From CAVSJJ01 sp963771015 (GTDB taxonomy: Bacteria; Actinomycetota; Actinomycetes; Actinomycetales; Dermatophilaceae), in the NCBI GenBank assembly GCA_963771015.1, contig CAVYRN010000009.1, positions 248,001 to 312,000 of the forward strand: a DNA stretch of 64,000 nucleotides, written 5' to 3'. Below are positions 34,856 through 43,642 of this stretch, in pieces. Position 1 is the stretch's first letter. Each line of letters starts with the position of its first letter. The translations under genes were made by a program, and so were the position numbers. The notes under the pieces were generated by a model, which saw only the letters and a program-made list of their open reading frames with translations, had not been told where the DNA came from and made no database searches.

Positions 34856-36238
34856 ATGGAGAGGCAGCGGGGCACGCTCATGGGAAGGAACGACCGGGAT
34901 GGCACGCATCGGGTGGTCGTCATCGGTTCAGGGTTCGGCGGGCTCTTCGGCGCCGCCGCCTTCAAGGGTCGCCGTGACGTGGAGGTGACCGTCGTCGCCA
35001 AGACGACCCATCATCTCTTCCAGCCCCTTCTCTACCAGGTGGCGACCGGCATCCTGTCGGAGGGCGAGGTCGCACCGAGCACCCGTGAGATCCTCGCCCG
35101 GCAACGCAACGTCGGCGTCGTGCTCGGCACCGTCACCGACATCGACCTCGCCGCCCGGACCGTCACCTCCGAGGTCCTCGGCCGGCAGACGGTCACCCCC
35201 TACGACTCGCTCATCGTCGCGGCGGGCTCGGGCCAGTCCTACTTCGGCCACGACGAGTTCGCCGAGTACGCGCCCGGGATGAAGAGCATCGACGACGCCC
35301 TCGAGCTGCGTGGCCGGATCTTCGGTGCGTTCGAGATCGCCGAGCTGACCCACGACCACGTCGAGGCCCGGCGCTACCTCACCTTCGTCGTCGTCGGCGC
35401 CGGACCCACCGGCGTCGAGATGGCGGGGCAGATCGCCGAGCTGTCCCGGACGACGCTGCGGCGGGACTTCCGCAGGATCGACCCCGCCGATGCGCGCGTG
35501 ATCCTCGTCGACGCCGGCGAGGAGGTCCTGCCCGCCTTCGGCCAGCGGCTCGGTGGCAGGGCCCGGCGTCGCCTGGAGTCGATGGGCGTCGAGGTCCGGC
35601 TCGGCGCCGAGGTCGTCGAGGTGGACGCGACCGGGCTTCTCATCGAGGAGAACGGTGATCGGCACCGGATCGAGAGCGTGACGAAGGTGTGGGCGGCAGG
35701 GGTCCGGGCCAGCGGTCTCGGTGAGATCATCACCGCGCAGTGCGGCGCGACCACCGACCGGGCGGGTCGGGTGCCGGTGCGCCCCGACCTCACCGTCCCC
35801 GGTCACCCCGAGGTGTTCGTCGTCGGCGACATGATCGACCTCGACGGCCTTCCTGGCCTGGCCCAGGTCGCCATCCAGGGCGCGCGGTACGCCGCCCGCC
35901 AGATCACCCGGCGGCTCGACGGGCGCGGGCCCGACGGTCCGTTCCGGTACCGCGACAAGGGGTCGATGGCGACGATCTCGCGGTTCAGCGCCGTCGCAAG
36001 CATCGGCCCGTTGCAGTTCGGCGGGTTCCTCGCGTGGCTGCTCTGGCTCGGCGTCCACCTCGTGTACATCATCGGCTTCAAGCACCGGGTGACGACCTTG
36101 CTGCACTGGGCCATCACGTTCCTGGGCCGGGGCCGGGCCGAGCGCACGATCACGGAACAGCAGGTCTTCGCCCGTCGCGCCATCCGGCGCCTCGACCCGA
36201 GCGAGCGGCCCGTCCTGCCCCCACCACCTCCGGACTGA
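34856..36238 (+). CDS. ndh: Type II NADH:quinone oxidoreductase (NDH-2)
   Basis: 460 residues from ATG 34856 (ATG 34880 possible). Two dinucleotide-binding loops, VVVIGSGFGGLFGA (FAD) and VVVGAGPTGVEMAG (NADH), FAD-contact segment VFVVGDMIDLDGLPGLAQVA, and a C-terminal amphipathic/hydrophobic segment (FLAWLLWLGVHLVYIIGF) that anchors NDH-2 to the membrane. Non-proton-pumping entry of electrons from NADH to menaquinone. Stands alone between an LCP gene (divergent) and the M16 pair. Confidence 0.9.
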   Translation: MERQRGTLMGRNDRDGTHRVVVIGSGFGGLFGAAAFKGRRDVEVTVVAKTTHHLFQPLLYQVATGILSEGEVAPSTREILARQRNVGVVLGTVTDIDLAARTVTSEVLGRQTVTPYDSLIVAAGSGQSYFGHDEFAEYAPGMKSIDDALELRGRIFGAFEIAELTHDHVEARRYLTFVVVGAGPTGVEMAGQIAELSRTTLRRDFRRIDPADARVILVDAGEEVLPAFGQRLGGRARRRLESMGVEVRLGAEVVEVDATGLLIEENGDRHRIESVTKVWAAGVRASGLGEIITAQCGATTDRAGRVPVRPDLTVPGHPEVFVVGDMIDLDGLPGLAQVAIQGARYAARQITRRLDGRGPDGPFRYRDKGSMATISRFSAVASIGPLQFGGFLAWLLWLGVHLVYIIGFKHRVTTLLHWAITFLGRGRAERTITEQQVFARRAIRRLDPSERPVLPPPPPD

Positions 36239-36307
36239 GCGGCCGCGCGGCGGACGCGCGCGGCATACCCGACCGCCACGCGCCGAGCGGGCCGTAGGGT
36301 GACGGGC

Positions 36308-37594
36308 ATGCCCCTGGACTACCCGATCCACGAGCGCACCCTGGGCAACGGGCTGCGCATCGTGGTCTCGCCCGACCACAGTGTCCCGAACGTCACCGTC
36401 AACATCTGGGTCGGGGTGGGTTCGCGGCACGAGGCACCGGGGCGGACCGGGTTCGCCCACCTCTTCGAGCACCTCATGTTCCAGGGCTCGCGCAGCGTCG
36501 CCAGCGGCGAGCACTTCGAGGCGCTCATGGCCGAGGGCGGCCGACTCAACGCGACGACGTGGTTCGACCGGACGAACTACTTCGAGACGGTTCCCACCGG
36601 CGCCCTGGAGCTCGCGCTCTGGCTCGAGGCCGACCGACACGGCTACCTCCTCGACGCGGTCAACCAGGTCAACCTCGACAACCAGCGCGACGTCGTCAAG
36701 GAGGAGAAGCGGCAGCGCTACGACAACCAGCCCTACGGCACGGCGCTGCCGGAGGTGTATGCCGCCGTGTTCCCGGAGGGGCACCCGTACCACCACGCGA
36801 CGATCGGCTCGATGGAGGACCTCGACGCCGCCGAGCTGGCCGACGTCCATGCGTTCTTCCGCCGCTACTACGGGCCGAACAACTCGGTCATCACGCTGTG
36901 CGGCGATGTCACCGCCGAGAAGGGGTTCGCCGTCGTCGAGCGGTACTTCGGCCACCTCTCCCCGAGCGCCGAGCCGCCTCGCCCCCGGTGGCCCGCGCTC
37001 GGACCGCTCGAGGGACCGGTTCGGGTCGAGCGCGTCGAGGCCGTCCCGAACGACCGTCTCCACCTGGCCTTCCGGCTTCCGCCGGACAACACCGACGACT
37101 ACCTCGCGGCCTCTCTCGCCATCGACGTCATCGCCGGGATCGGCACCTCCCGGCTGGTCCGCCGTCTCGTCCGGCGCGAGCAGTCGGCCATCGGCGTCCA
37201 CGCGACCTCCTGGGGTTTCGTCGACGGCGTCTCGCTCGGCCTCGTCGTCATCGACGTGGCCTCCGACGAGGACACGGCGGCCGTGGAGCAGGGCGCCTGC
37301 GAGGAGCTGTCCCGGCTCATCGACGAGGGGCCGACCGAGGGCGAGATGGCGGCGGCCCTCGCCCAGGCCGAGCGGTCCTGGCTGTCGACCCTCGCCAGCC
37401 AGGACGATCGTGCGGACGTCCTCAGCCAACATCTCCTGCTGCACGGCGACCCGGGCCTGGTCAACACCGTCCTCGACCGGTTGCGGGCGGTGACGCCCGA
37501 TCAGGTGCGGACGGTCGCGGCGCGCTGGCTGCGTCCCGAGCACCGGGCGGTCGTCGCGTATCTCGTGGCCGACGAGGCGGAGGCGATCGCATGA
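36308..37594 (+). CDS. M16 family zinc peptidase, catalytic subunit
   Basis: 428 residues. The inverted zinc motif HLFEHLMF (HxxEH) is near 50-57, and the distal glutamate lies in the NQRDVVKEEKRQRYDNQPYG segment, typical of active M16 (pitrilysin/processing-peptidase-like) proteins; the second half is the inactive M16 repeat. Predicted cytoplasmic; substrates unknown. TAGGGT (36295-36300) is 7 nt upstream of ATG 36308: leaderless. Overlaps the second M16 gene by 4 nt (ATGA). Confidence 0.92.
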   Translation: MPLDYPIHERTLGNGLRIVVSPDHSVPNVTVNIWVGVGSRHEAPGRTGFAHLFEHLMFQGSRSVASGEHFEALMAEGGRLNATTWFDRTNYFETVPTGALELALWLEADRHGYLLDAVNQVNLDNQRDVVKEEKRQRYDNQPYGTALPEVYAAVFPEGHPYHHATIGSMEDLDAAELADVHAFFRRYYGPNNSVITLCGDVTAEKGFAVVERYFGHLSPSAEPPRPRWPALGPLEGPVRVERVEAVPNDRLHLAFRLPPDNTDDYLAASLAIDVIAGIGTSRLVRRLVRREQSAIGVHATSWGFVDGVSLGLVVIDVASDEDTAAVEQGACEELSRLIDEGPTEGEMAAALAQAERSWLSTLASQDDRADVLSQHLLLHGDPGLVNTVLDRLRAVTPDQVRTVAARWLRPEHRAVVAYLVADEAEAIA

Positions 37595-38970
37595 CGACCC
37601 CGGACCCCACGACCCACTCCGGCGCCCCCCGCCCGGCGGTCGCCACCCCCCAGCCCTGGACCTTCCCCACCCCGGCCGAGTACCACACGGACAACGGGTT
37701 GCGGGTGCTCGCCTTCGACGTACCCGGACAGTACGTCGTCTCGGTCAGGATCCTCATCCCGATCAGCCTCGCCGAGGAGCCCCGGCACCTGGAGGGGGTG
37801 ACCGCGATGGTGGGGCGGCTGCTCGACGAGGGGACGGCGCGGCATACCCCGGAGGAGTTCGCGGACCTCCTCGAGCGGGGCGGCATCGCCCTGGGCTCCG
37901 GGATCTCCGAGGGCGGTCTCAGCGTCGACCTCGATGTCCCCAAGCGCTTCCTGCCCACCGCCCTGGACCTCCTGCGCCAGGCCCTCGCCGAGCCGGTGTT
38001 CCCCACGACCGAGGTGCGACGCATCGTGCGCAGCCGGCTCGCCGAGATCGAACAGGAGCGGGCGTCGGCGCCACACCGGGCCGCGCGTGAGCTCATCGCG
38101 ACGATGATCGACCCCGAGGACCGTGCGTCACGGCCGTCGGCCGGAACCGCCGAGACGATCGGTGCCATCACCAGGGACGACATCGTCGCCCGGCATGCGA
38201 GCGCGGTCGGTCCACGAGGCGCGACGGTCGTGGTCGCCGGCGACCTGGACGGTCTCGACGTGCGCGGGCTCGTTGCCGGCACCCTTGGCGGCTGGACGGC
38301 ACCCGGCCACGTGCTGCCGGGGGTGCCGGCGACGCCGGTGCCCGCCGCCGACCGGGTGAGGGTCGTCATCGTCGACCGTCCCGGGTCGGTCCAGTCCGAG
38401 ATCTCGGTCGGCGTCCCGGGTCCGGACCGTCACGTCGCCACCGGGTGGGCGCCGTTCCCCGTGCTGGCGTTCGTCCTCGGCGGCTCGCCGGGGGCTCGCG
38501 TCGACACGGTCCTGCGCGAGGACAAGGGGTACACCTACGGGATGAGGTCGACCTTCCGGCCCCGGGTCGCCGGCGGCACCTTCGTCACCAGTGGCTCGGT
38601 CCGGGCCGAGGTGACCGCCGAGGCGCTGCGGCTGCTCCTCGACATCCTGGACACCGCATGCGAGGGGTTCGGCGCCGATGAGGTCCGCGCGGGGGTCGAC
38701 TACATCGAGAAGACCGCGCCCGGCCGGTTCGCCACGGCCGACGCCCTGGCCGACGAGGCCGCAAGCCTCGCCCTGGAGGGGCTGCCCCTGGACTTCCCGA
38801 CGACCCATCTGCGGCAGGTGGCCGCCCAGACCCCCGGGGACCTCCAGGCCGCCTACCGGTCGGTCGTCACGCCGGGGGAGTGGACCGTCGTCGTCGTCGG
38901 TGACGCCGCCGGCATCGCCGAGGCAGTGGGGGCTGCGGCGTCCGGACCCGTGTCGGTGGTGCCCGCCTAG
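37591..38970 (+). CDS. M16 family peptidase-like protein, non-catalytic partner
   Basis: 459 residues with the M16 fold, but the position of the zinc motif reads EPRHLEGVTAMVGRLLDEG, lacking HxxEH. The substrate-binding R/Y pair (DKGYTYGMRSTFRP) is kept, as in inactive subunits of heterodimeric M16 peptidases. Translationally coupled to the catalytic subunit, so the two probably form a heterodimer. Confidence 0.9.
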   Translation: MTTPDPTTHSGAPRPAVATPQPWTFPTPAEYHTDNGLRVLAFDVPGQYVVSVRILIPISLAEEPRHLEGVTAMVGRLLDEGTARHTPEEFADLLERGGIALGSGISEGGLSVDLDVPKRFLPTALDLLRQALAEPVFPTTEVRRIVRSRLAEIEQERASAPHRAARELIATMIDPEDRASRPSAGTAETIGAITRDDIVARHASAVGPRGATVVVAGDLDGLDVRGLVAGTLGGWTAPGHVLPGVPATPVPAADRVRVVIVDRPGSVQSEISVGVPGPDRHVATGWAPFPVLAFVLGGSPGARVDTVLREDKGYTYGMRSTFRPRVAGGTFVTSGSVRAEVTAEALRLLLDILDTACEGFGADEVRAGVDYIEKTAPGRFATADALADEAASLALEGLPLDFPTTHLRQVAAQTPGDLQAAYRSVVTPGEWTVVVVGDAAGIAEAVGAAASGPVSVVPA

Positions 38971-38979
38971 ACTCGCCTC

Positions 38980-39132
38980 GTGGTAGCGACGTCGGCACCC
39001 CGTCAGCCGGAGACGACCCGCCCGGGCACGGTCGTGGCCGCCCGCGACCAGGCGGTGCTCGGCGCCTGGCGTCGCGACCTCGACCCGGGCCGTCGGCCCG
39101 TCCATGGCCCGTCCCTTCGGGCGGTCCCGTGA
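38980..39132 (+). CDS. Small leaderless ORF coupled to ogt
   Basis: 50-residue frame from GTG 38980, beginning VVATSAPRQPETTRPG. TAGACT (38968-38973, using the stop TAG of the M16 gene) lies 6 nt upstream, the same arrangement as at recognised leaderless genes here, and its TGA overlaps the ogt GTG by 4 nt (GTGA). Codon third positions are G/C-rich. No family recognised. It could be a small protein, a coupling/leader ORF, or chance. Confidence 0.5.
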   Translation: MVATSAPRQPETTRPGTVVAARDQAVLGAWRRDLDPGRRPVHGPSLRAVP

Positions 39133-39641
39133 CCGCGGTGATGATCGTCCCCAGTCCGGTCGGTGGGCTGCGTCTGTGCGCCGAGGATGGCGCGCTGACG
39201 GCGATCGAGTTCGACGCCGTTGCCGCGGGAGGGACGGGCGGCGCGGGTGGGACCTCGGCGAGGCGCGACGACGCGGTGCTGGAGGAGGCGGCGCGCCAGC
39301 TCGCGGCATACTTCGCCGGTCGGCTGCGCGTCTTCGACCTGCCACTGCGACCACGAGGCACCGACTTCCAGCGACGGGTCTGGGAGCACCTGGGCACGAT
39401 CGCCTGGGGTCACACGAGCACCTACGGCGCCATCGCCGCAGCGCTCGGCATGACCCCGGGGGCCTCCCGAGCCGTCGGGGCCGCCAACGGCGCCAACCCC
39501 ATCCCGATCGTCCTGCCGTGTCACCGGGTCATCGGGGCCGATGGGACGTTGACGGGGTATGCCGGTGGGCTGGACCGCAAGGCCACCCTCCTTCGCCTCG
39601 AGGGCGTGCTCACGGAGGCCGACCAGAGCCGGCTGTTCTGA
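39129..39641 (+). CDS. ogt: Methylated-DNA-[protein]-cysteine S-methyltransferase
   Basis: 170 residues with the acceptor motif PCHRVI (LPCHRVIGADGTL near 136), the helix-turn-helix with FQRRVWEHLGTIAWG and TYGAIAAALG, and ASRAVGAANGANP. It removes O6-methylguanine lesions stoichiometrically. GTG 39129 start (ATG 39141 possible). Complements the cysteine-less ATL at 5.4 kb. Ends 13 nt before the convergent hisN stop. Confidence 0.93.
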   Translation: MTAVMIVPSPVGGLRLCAEDGALTAIEFDAVAAGGTGGAGGTSARRDDAVLEEAARQLAAYFAGRLRVFDLPLRPRGTDFQRRVWEHLGTIAWGHTSTYGAIAAALGMTPGASRAVGAANGANPIPIVLPCHRVIGADGTLTGYAGGLDRKATLLRLEGVLTEADQSRLF

Positions 39642-39654
39642 CCGGCCCACCGCC

Positions 39655-40450
39655 TCAGGCGTGCGCTGCGTCGCCGATGCGGGCGAGCACGGCCTCGTGC
39701 AGCAGGCCGTTGGTCGCGACGGCGTTGCCCGCCGAAGGGGCCGTCCCGGCCGTCCAGCGAGGTGAACCGGCCACCCGCCTCGGTGACGATGGGGACGAGG
39801 GCGGCCATGTCATAGAGCGCCAGCTCGGGTTCGGCCGCGATGTCGACGGCGCCCTCGGCGAGCAGCATGTAGGACCAGAAGTCGCCGAAACCCCGCTCCC
39901 GCCAACAGTCCCGGGCCAGCCCGCGCATGGCGCGTTCGCGTCCGAGCGCCCCCCACGACGTCATGCTCGAGTAGGACAGCGAGGCGTTCTCGATCCGCGA
40001 GACCCGGGACACCCGGACCGGCTTGGCCTGGCTCAGGCTGCGGCCCGACCACGCCCCGGTTCCGGCGCTCGCCCACCAGCGGCGTCCGAGCGCCGGGGCG
40101 GAGACGAGCCCCATGACCGGCCGGTCCTCGTCGAGCAGGGCGATGAGGGTGGCCCACACCGGCACCCCTCGGACGAAGTTGTGCGTGCCGTCGATCGGGT
40201 CGATGACCCAGCGCCGGGCCCCGTGCCCGGTCGAGCCGAACTCCTCGCCCTCGACGGCGTCTCGGGGACGGGTGCGCCGCAGCTGGGAGCGGATGAGCTC
40301 CTCGGCCGCGCGGTCGGCGTCGGTGACGAGGGTGAGGTCGGGCTTGGCCTCGACGACGAGGTCCTCGGCGCGGAACCGCGGCACGGTGACGGCCTCGACG
40401 GCGTCGGCGAGGACATGGGCGAGACGCAGGTCGTCGTCGTAGCTCGGCAC
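39655..40450 (-). CDS. hisN: Histidinol-phosphatase of the inositol monophosphatase family; carries a +1 frameshift near its end
   Basis: IMPase-fold phosphatase like Rv3137: GEEFG, WVIDPIDGTHNFVRG (metal ligands) and the C-terminal LYDMAALVPIVTEAGGRFTSLDGRDGPFGG. The frame then fails: in a CCC run at 39728-39730 (GGG on the coding strand) one base is extra. Removing it restores GGNAVATNGLLHEAVLARIG to a stop at 39655-39657, total 264 residues, the family length. As sequenced, translation would run into antisense ogt (to 39521). GTG 40450 start. Error or true mutation cannot be distinguished. Confidence 0.85.
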
Positions 40451-40625
40451 GCCGCCACCGTAGCGGCTCGGCCCCGCCTGGCCCGGGACCATCGACCCCG
40501 TCTCCGCATGCCGTGCGATCCGTCGTGCGCAGGTCGTGCCGCATGTCGTGCCACATGTCGCGCGGTGTGCCGCCCCGCGCGGTCGACGGGTCCCCGCGCT
40601 CGCACCGGTGCCGTCGCCGCCGGCG

Positions 40626-40655
40626 TGTGACCTGGGTCTCTACCTGAGGGTCACA
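40626..40655. repeat. Inverted repeat upstream of the oligopeptide transporter
   Basis: TGTGACC (40626-40632) and GGTCACA (40649-40655) separated by 16 nt, about 25 nt upstream of a possible -35 box. Could be a regulator site; half-sites resemble CRP-type TGTGA/TCACA but the spacing is too wide for CRP. The rest of the 372-bp gap 40451-40822 shows no ORF. Confidence 0.4.
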
Positions 40656-40680
40656 ATCGGGTCTCGGCTGGTCGTGGCTC

Positions 40681-40710
40681 TTGGATTGCGGCGCGAACGT
40701 GGTCTTTGAT
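40681..40710 (+). promoter_or_regulatory. Possible promoter of the oligopeptide ABC operon
   Basis: TTGGAT (40681-40686) and TTTGAT (40705-40710) separated by 18 nt, giving a leader of about 105 nt before the binding-protein gene. The -10 match is poor. Confidence 0.35.
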
Positions 40711-40822
40711 GGGGGTGCAACGTCTGCTGGGACGTTGTTCGACCGCGTTTCCCACCAGGAGACCGGATCTTTTCCACCTGCTCGCACAGACGAGCGGACA
40801 ACTTTCACGTAGGAGGACATCC

Positions 40823-42475
40823 ATGCGAGGAACCACTCGCACGGTCGTCGTGGCCGCAGCGTCGGTCGCGGCCCTGCTCGTCGCCGGCTGCGGAAGCAGC
40901 AGCAGTGGCGGTACCTCGAGCAGTGGCGCCGGCGGCGGAGAGATCACCGTCCACGGCTGTACGCCCCAGAACCCGTTCATCCCGGCCAACACCAATGAGA
41001 CCTGTGGTGGCAACGTCCTGGATGCCATCCTTTCCAAGCTCGTTCGGTACAACCCGGACACCGCGGCCCCCGAGAACGACATCGCCGAGTCCATCGACAC
41101 GACGGACAACCAGATGTTCACGGTCAAGATCAAGAAGGGCTACAAGTTCCAGGACGGAACTGAGATCAAGGCCAAGAACTTCGTCGACGCGTGGAACTGG
41201 GACCGCTACGGCCCCAACGGCACGCTGAACTCGTACTTCTTCGACCCGATCAAGGGTTCCTCGGACCTCGACTGTGGTGCCAACAAGGCCGGCGAGCAGG
41301 ACTGCACGGCCAACCCGCCCGCGGCCAAGACCATGTCCGGTCTCGCCGTCGTCGACGACTACACCTTCACGATCGAGACCACCGAGAAGGTCTCGAACCT
41401 TCCCGTGCGGCTCGGTTACACCGCCTTCGCGCCGCTGCCCGACAGCTTCTTCGCTGACGACGGCAAGTCCTTCGGTGAGAAGCCGATCGGGGCCGGCCCG
41501 TTCAAGTTCGACAGCTACGAGAAGGGGACGTCCATCGTCCTGAGCAAGAACGCCGACTACTCCGGCGACTTCCCGGCCAAGGTCGACAAGGTCACCTTCA
41601 AGATCTACCAGGACACCGACGCGGCCTACAAGGACGTTCAGGCCGACCAGCTCGACCTGCTCGACGCGGTGCCGACCTCGGCGCTGGCCGGTGAGAAGTA
41701 CAAGACCGACCTGCCCGACCGCAACGAGGTCAAGGCTGTCGGCGTGTTCCAGTCGATCAGCTTCCCGTCGCAGAAGGCCGACAAGAGCTACAGCAACCCG
41801 CAGCTCCGCCAGGCCATCTCGATGGCGATCGACCGGAAGACGATCATCGACAAGGTGCTCGCCGGTACCAAGATCCCGGCCACCGGCTGGGTGTCCCCGG
41901 TCGTCGACGGCTACAAGGCCGACGCGTGTGGCGAGTTCTGCGTCTACGACCCGGCGGCCGCCAAGGCCCTCTTCGACAAGGCCGGCGGCTACAACGGCAA
42001 GCTGACCCTGTCGTACAACGCCGATGGTGACCACAAGGCGTGGACCGAGGCCACCTGCAACTCCATCAAGGACGCGCTGAAGGTCGACTGTGTCGCCGTC
42101 GCGGTGCCTGACTTCGCGACGTTCCGTACGCAGATCACGGACCGCACGATGAAGGGCATGTTCCGCACCGGTTGGCAGATGGACTACCCGTCGATCGAGA
42201 ACTTCCTCGCCCCGCTCTACGGCACGGGCGCCGGCTCGAACGACAGCGACTACTCCAACCCCGCCTTCGACAAGCTGATCAGCGATGCCGCGGCGGCCAC
42301 CGACCCCGCAACGGCCAACGGTGACTACCAGCAGGCCGAGGCGCTGCTCAAGGACGACATGCCTGTCATCCCGATGTGGTACAGCAAGGCCGTCGTGGCG
42401 TGGTCGACCAAGGTCGACAACGTCAAGGTCACGCCGTTCGGCACCTTCGACCTGACGTCCGTCACGGTCAAGTAG
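40823..42475 (+). CDS. Oligopeptide ABC transporter substrate-binding lipoprotein
   Basis: 550 residues; lipoprotein signal with lipobox LVAGC (Cys23), serine/glycine linker, then an SBP_bac_5 (OppA/DppA) domain. Cysteine pairs in CTPQNPF...CGG and CGANKAGEQDC may form disulfides. Peptide or related solute capture at the cell surface. ATG 40823 has a strong AGGAGGA site 6 nt upstream. Codon use is more strongly biased than its neighbours (AAG, AAC, GAC), as for an abundant protein. Followed by two hairpins before the permease genes, as often seen when the binding protein is made in excess. Confidence 0.93.
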   Translation: MRGTTRTVVVAAASVAALLVAGCGSSSSGGTSSSGAGGGEITVHGCTPQNPFIPANTNETCGGNVLDAILSKLVRYNPDTAAPENDIAESIDTTDNQMFTVKIKKGYKFQDGTEIKAKNFVDAWNWDRYGPNGTLNSYFFDPIKGSSDLDCGANKAGEQDCTANPPAAKTMSGLAVVDDYTFTIETTEKVSNLPVRLGYTAFAPLPDSFFADDGKSFGEKPIGAGPFKFDSYEKGTSIVLSKNADYSGDFPAKVDKVTFKIYQDTDAAYKDVQADQLDLLDAVPTSALAGEKYKTDLPDRNEVKAVGVFQSISFPSQKADKSYSNPQLRQAISMAIDRKTIIDKVLAGTKIPATGWVSPVVDGYKADACGEFCVYDPAAAKALFDKAGGYNGKLTLSYNADGDHKAWTEATCNSIKDALKVDCVAVAVPDFATFRTQITDRTMKGMFRTGWQMDYPSIENFLAPLYGTGAGSNDSDYSNPAFDKLISDAAAATDPATANGDYQQAEALLKDDMPVIPMWYSKAVVAWSTKVDNVKVTPFGTFDLTSVTVK

Positions 42476-42488
42476 CACGCACCCGGGA

Positions 42489-42518
42489 GGGGTGGCGCCC
42501 CGTGAGGGGCGCCACCCC
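42489..42518 (+). terminator. Hairpin 1 after the binding-protein gene
   Basis: Perfect 13-bp stem (42489-42501 with 42506-42518), GTGA loop, 13 nt after the stop. Confidence 0.7.
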
Positions 42519-42542
42519 ACTCAGCACAAACGCACGGTGACG

Positions 42543-42578
42543 CTGCGGCCCGCCGATCCACCGATCGGCGGGCCGCAG
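42543..42578 (+). terminator. Hairpin 2 after the binding-protein gene
   Basis: Perfect 16-bp stem (42543-42558 with 42563-42578), CACC loop, followed by GTCTGTCG. With hairpin 1 it may terminate or protect the upstream mRNA. Confidence 0.7.
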
Positions 42579-42667
42579 GTCTGTCGCCTCGCGGCATGCC
42601 CGTCGGGCCTGGTCGCGGCGACGCGCATGGGACGCCGAGCGGCGTAGGAATAGGCCCGCGGAGGCGA

Positions 42668-42673
42668 TAGGGT
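42668..42673 (+). promoter_or_regulatory. Possible -10 box of the permease genes
   Basis: TAGGGT, 42 nt before the permease GTG; the leader carries AAGGAGGT (42705-42712). No convincing -35. It would give the permease/ATPase genes their own transcript beyond the two hairpins. Confidence 0.4.
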
Positions 42674-42715
42674 CTCGGCACCACGTGTGCAGACGCACTC
42701 TCACAAGGAGGTCTG

Positions 42716-43642
42716 GTGAGCAAGTACATCGTTCGGCGGCTGCTGCAGATGATCCCCGTCGTCATCGGGGCCACGTTCATCATCTTCGCGATGGTCTTCG
42801 CACTCCCGGGTGACCCGCTGGCCGGCAAGTGCGGGGATCGGCCCTGCTCGCCGGCGTTCATCGCGAAGTTCCGGCTCGACCACAACCTCGACGACCCGCT
42901 GTTCCTCAGGTACTTCAAGTACCTCGGTCACCTGCTCCACGGTGACTTCGGAACGACGTTCCAGGGCCTCAACGTCGCCGACGAGCTGGCCCGGCGCTAT
43001 GCGATCACGACCCGGCTGGCCATCATCGCCATCGTCTTCGAGCTCTTCATCGGCGTCCTGGCCGGCATGCTTGCCGGCATCCGCAAGGGCCGGTTCTTCG
43101 ACAACCTCGTGCTGCTCTCCACCCTCGTCGTGATCTCCATCCCGACCTTCGTCCTCGGCTCGGTCTCCCAGACCTTCTTCGGCGTCAAGCTGGGCATCGT
43201 CAAGCCGACCGTGTCACCGCAGGCGACGTGGTTCGAGCTCCTCCTGCCCGGCATCGTCCTCGGGTCGCTGTCCCTGGCCTACGTCGCCCGGTTGACCCGA
43301 GCCAACCTCGTCGAGAACCTCCGGGCCGACTACGTTCGAACGGCCGTGGCCAAGGGCCTGACCAGACGACGAACGATCGGGGTGCATACGTTACGAAACT
43401 CGCTCATCCCGGTGGTGACCTTCGTCGGCGCCGACTTCGGCGCCCTGCTCGGTGGCGCGATCATCACGGAGCGCATCTTCAACATCGGCGGGGTCGGTGG
43501 GTTCGTCTTCCAGAGCATCCACTCCCGCGACGGCGTCGCCGTCGTCGGCACGGTGACCCTTCTCGTCATCGTCTACCTGTTCATGAACCTCATCGTCGAC
43601 CTCATGTACGGCGTGCTCGACCCGAGGATCAGCCATGACTGA
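42716..43642 (+). CDS. Oligopeptide ABC transporter permease (OppB/DppB family)
   Basis: 308 residues, six transmembrane helices, starting MSKYIVRRLLQMIPVVIGATF as typical of OppB/DppB; the EAA loop is RADYVRTAVAKGLTRRRTIGVH (about 200-221). GTG 42716 preceded by AAGGAGGT. Overlaps the second permease gene by 8 nt. Confidence 0.93.
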   Translation: MSKYIVRRLLQMIPVVIGATFIIFAMVFALPGDPLAGKCGDRPCSPAFIAKFRLDHNLDDPLFLRYFKYLGHLLHGDFGTTFQGLNVADELARRYAITTRLAIIAIVFELFIGVLAGMLAGIRKGRFFDNLVLLSTLVVISIPTFVLGSVSQTFFGVKLGIVKPTVSPQATWFELLLPGIVLGSLSLAYVARLTRANLVENLRADYVRTAVAKGLTRRRTIGVHTLRNSLIPVVTFVGADFGALLGGAIITERIFNIGGVGGFVFQSIHSRDGVAVVGTVTLLVIVYLFMNLIVDLMYGVLDPRISHD

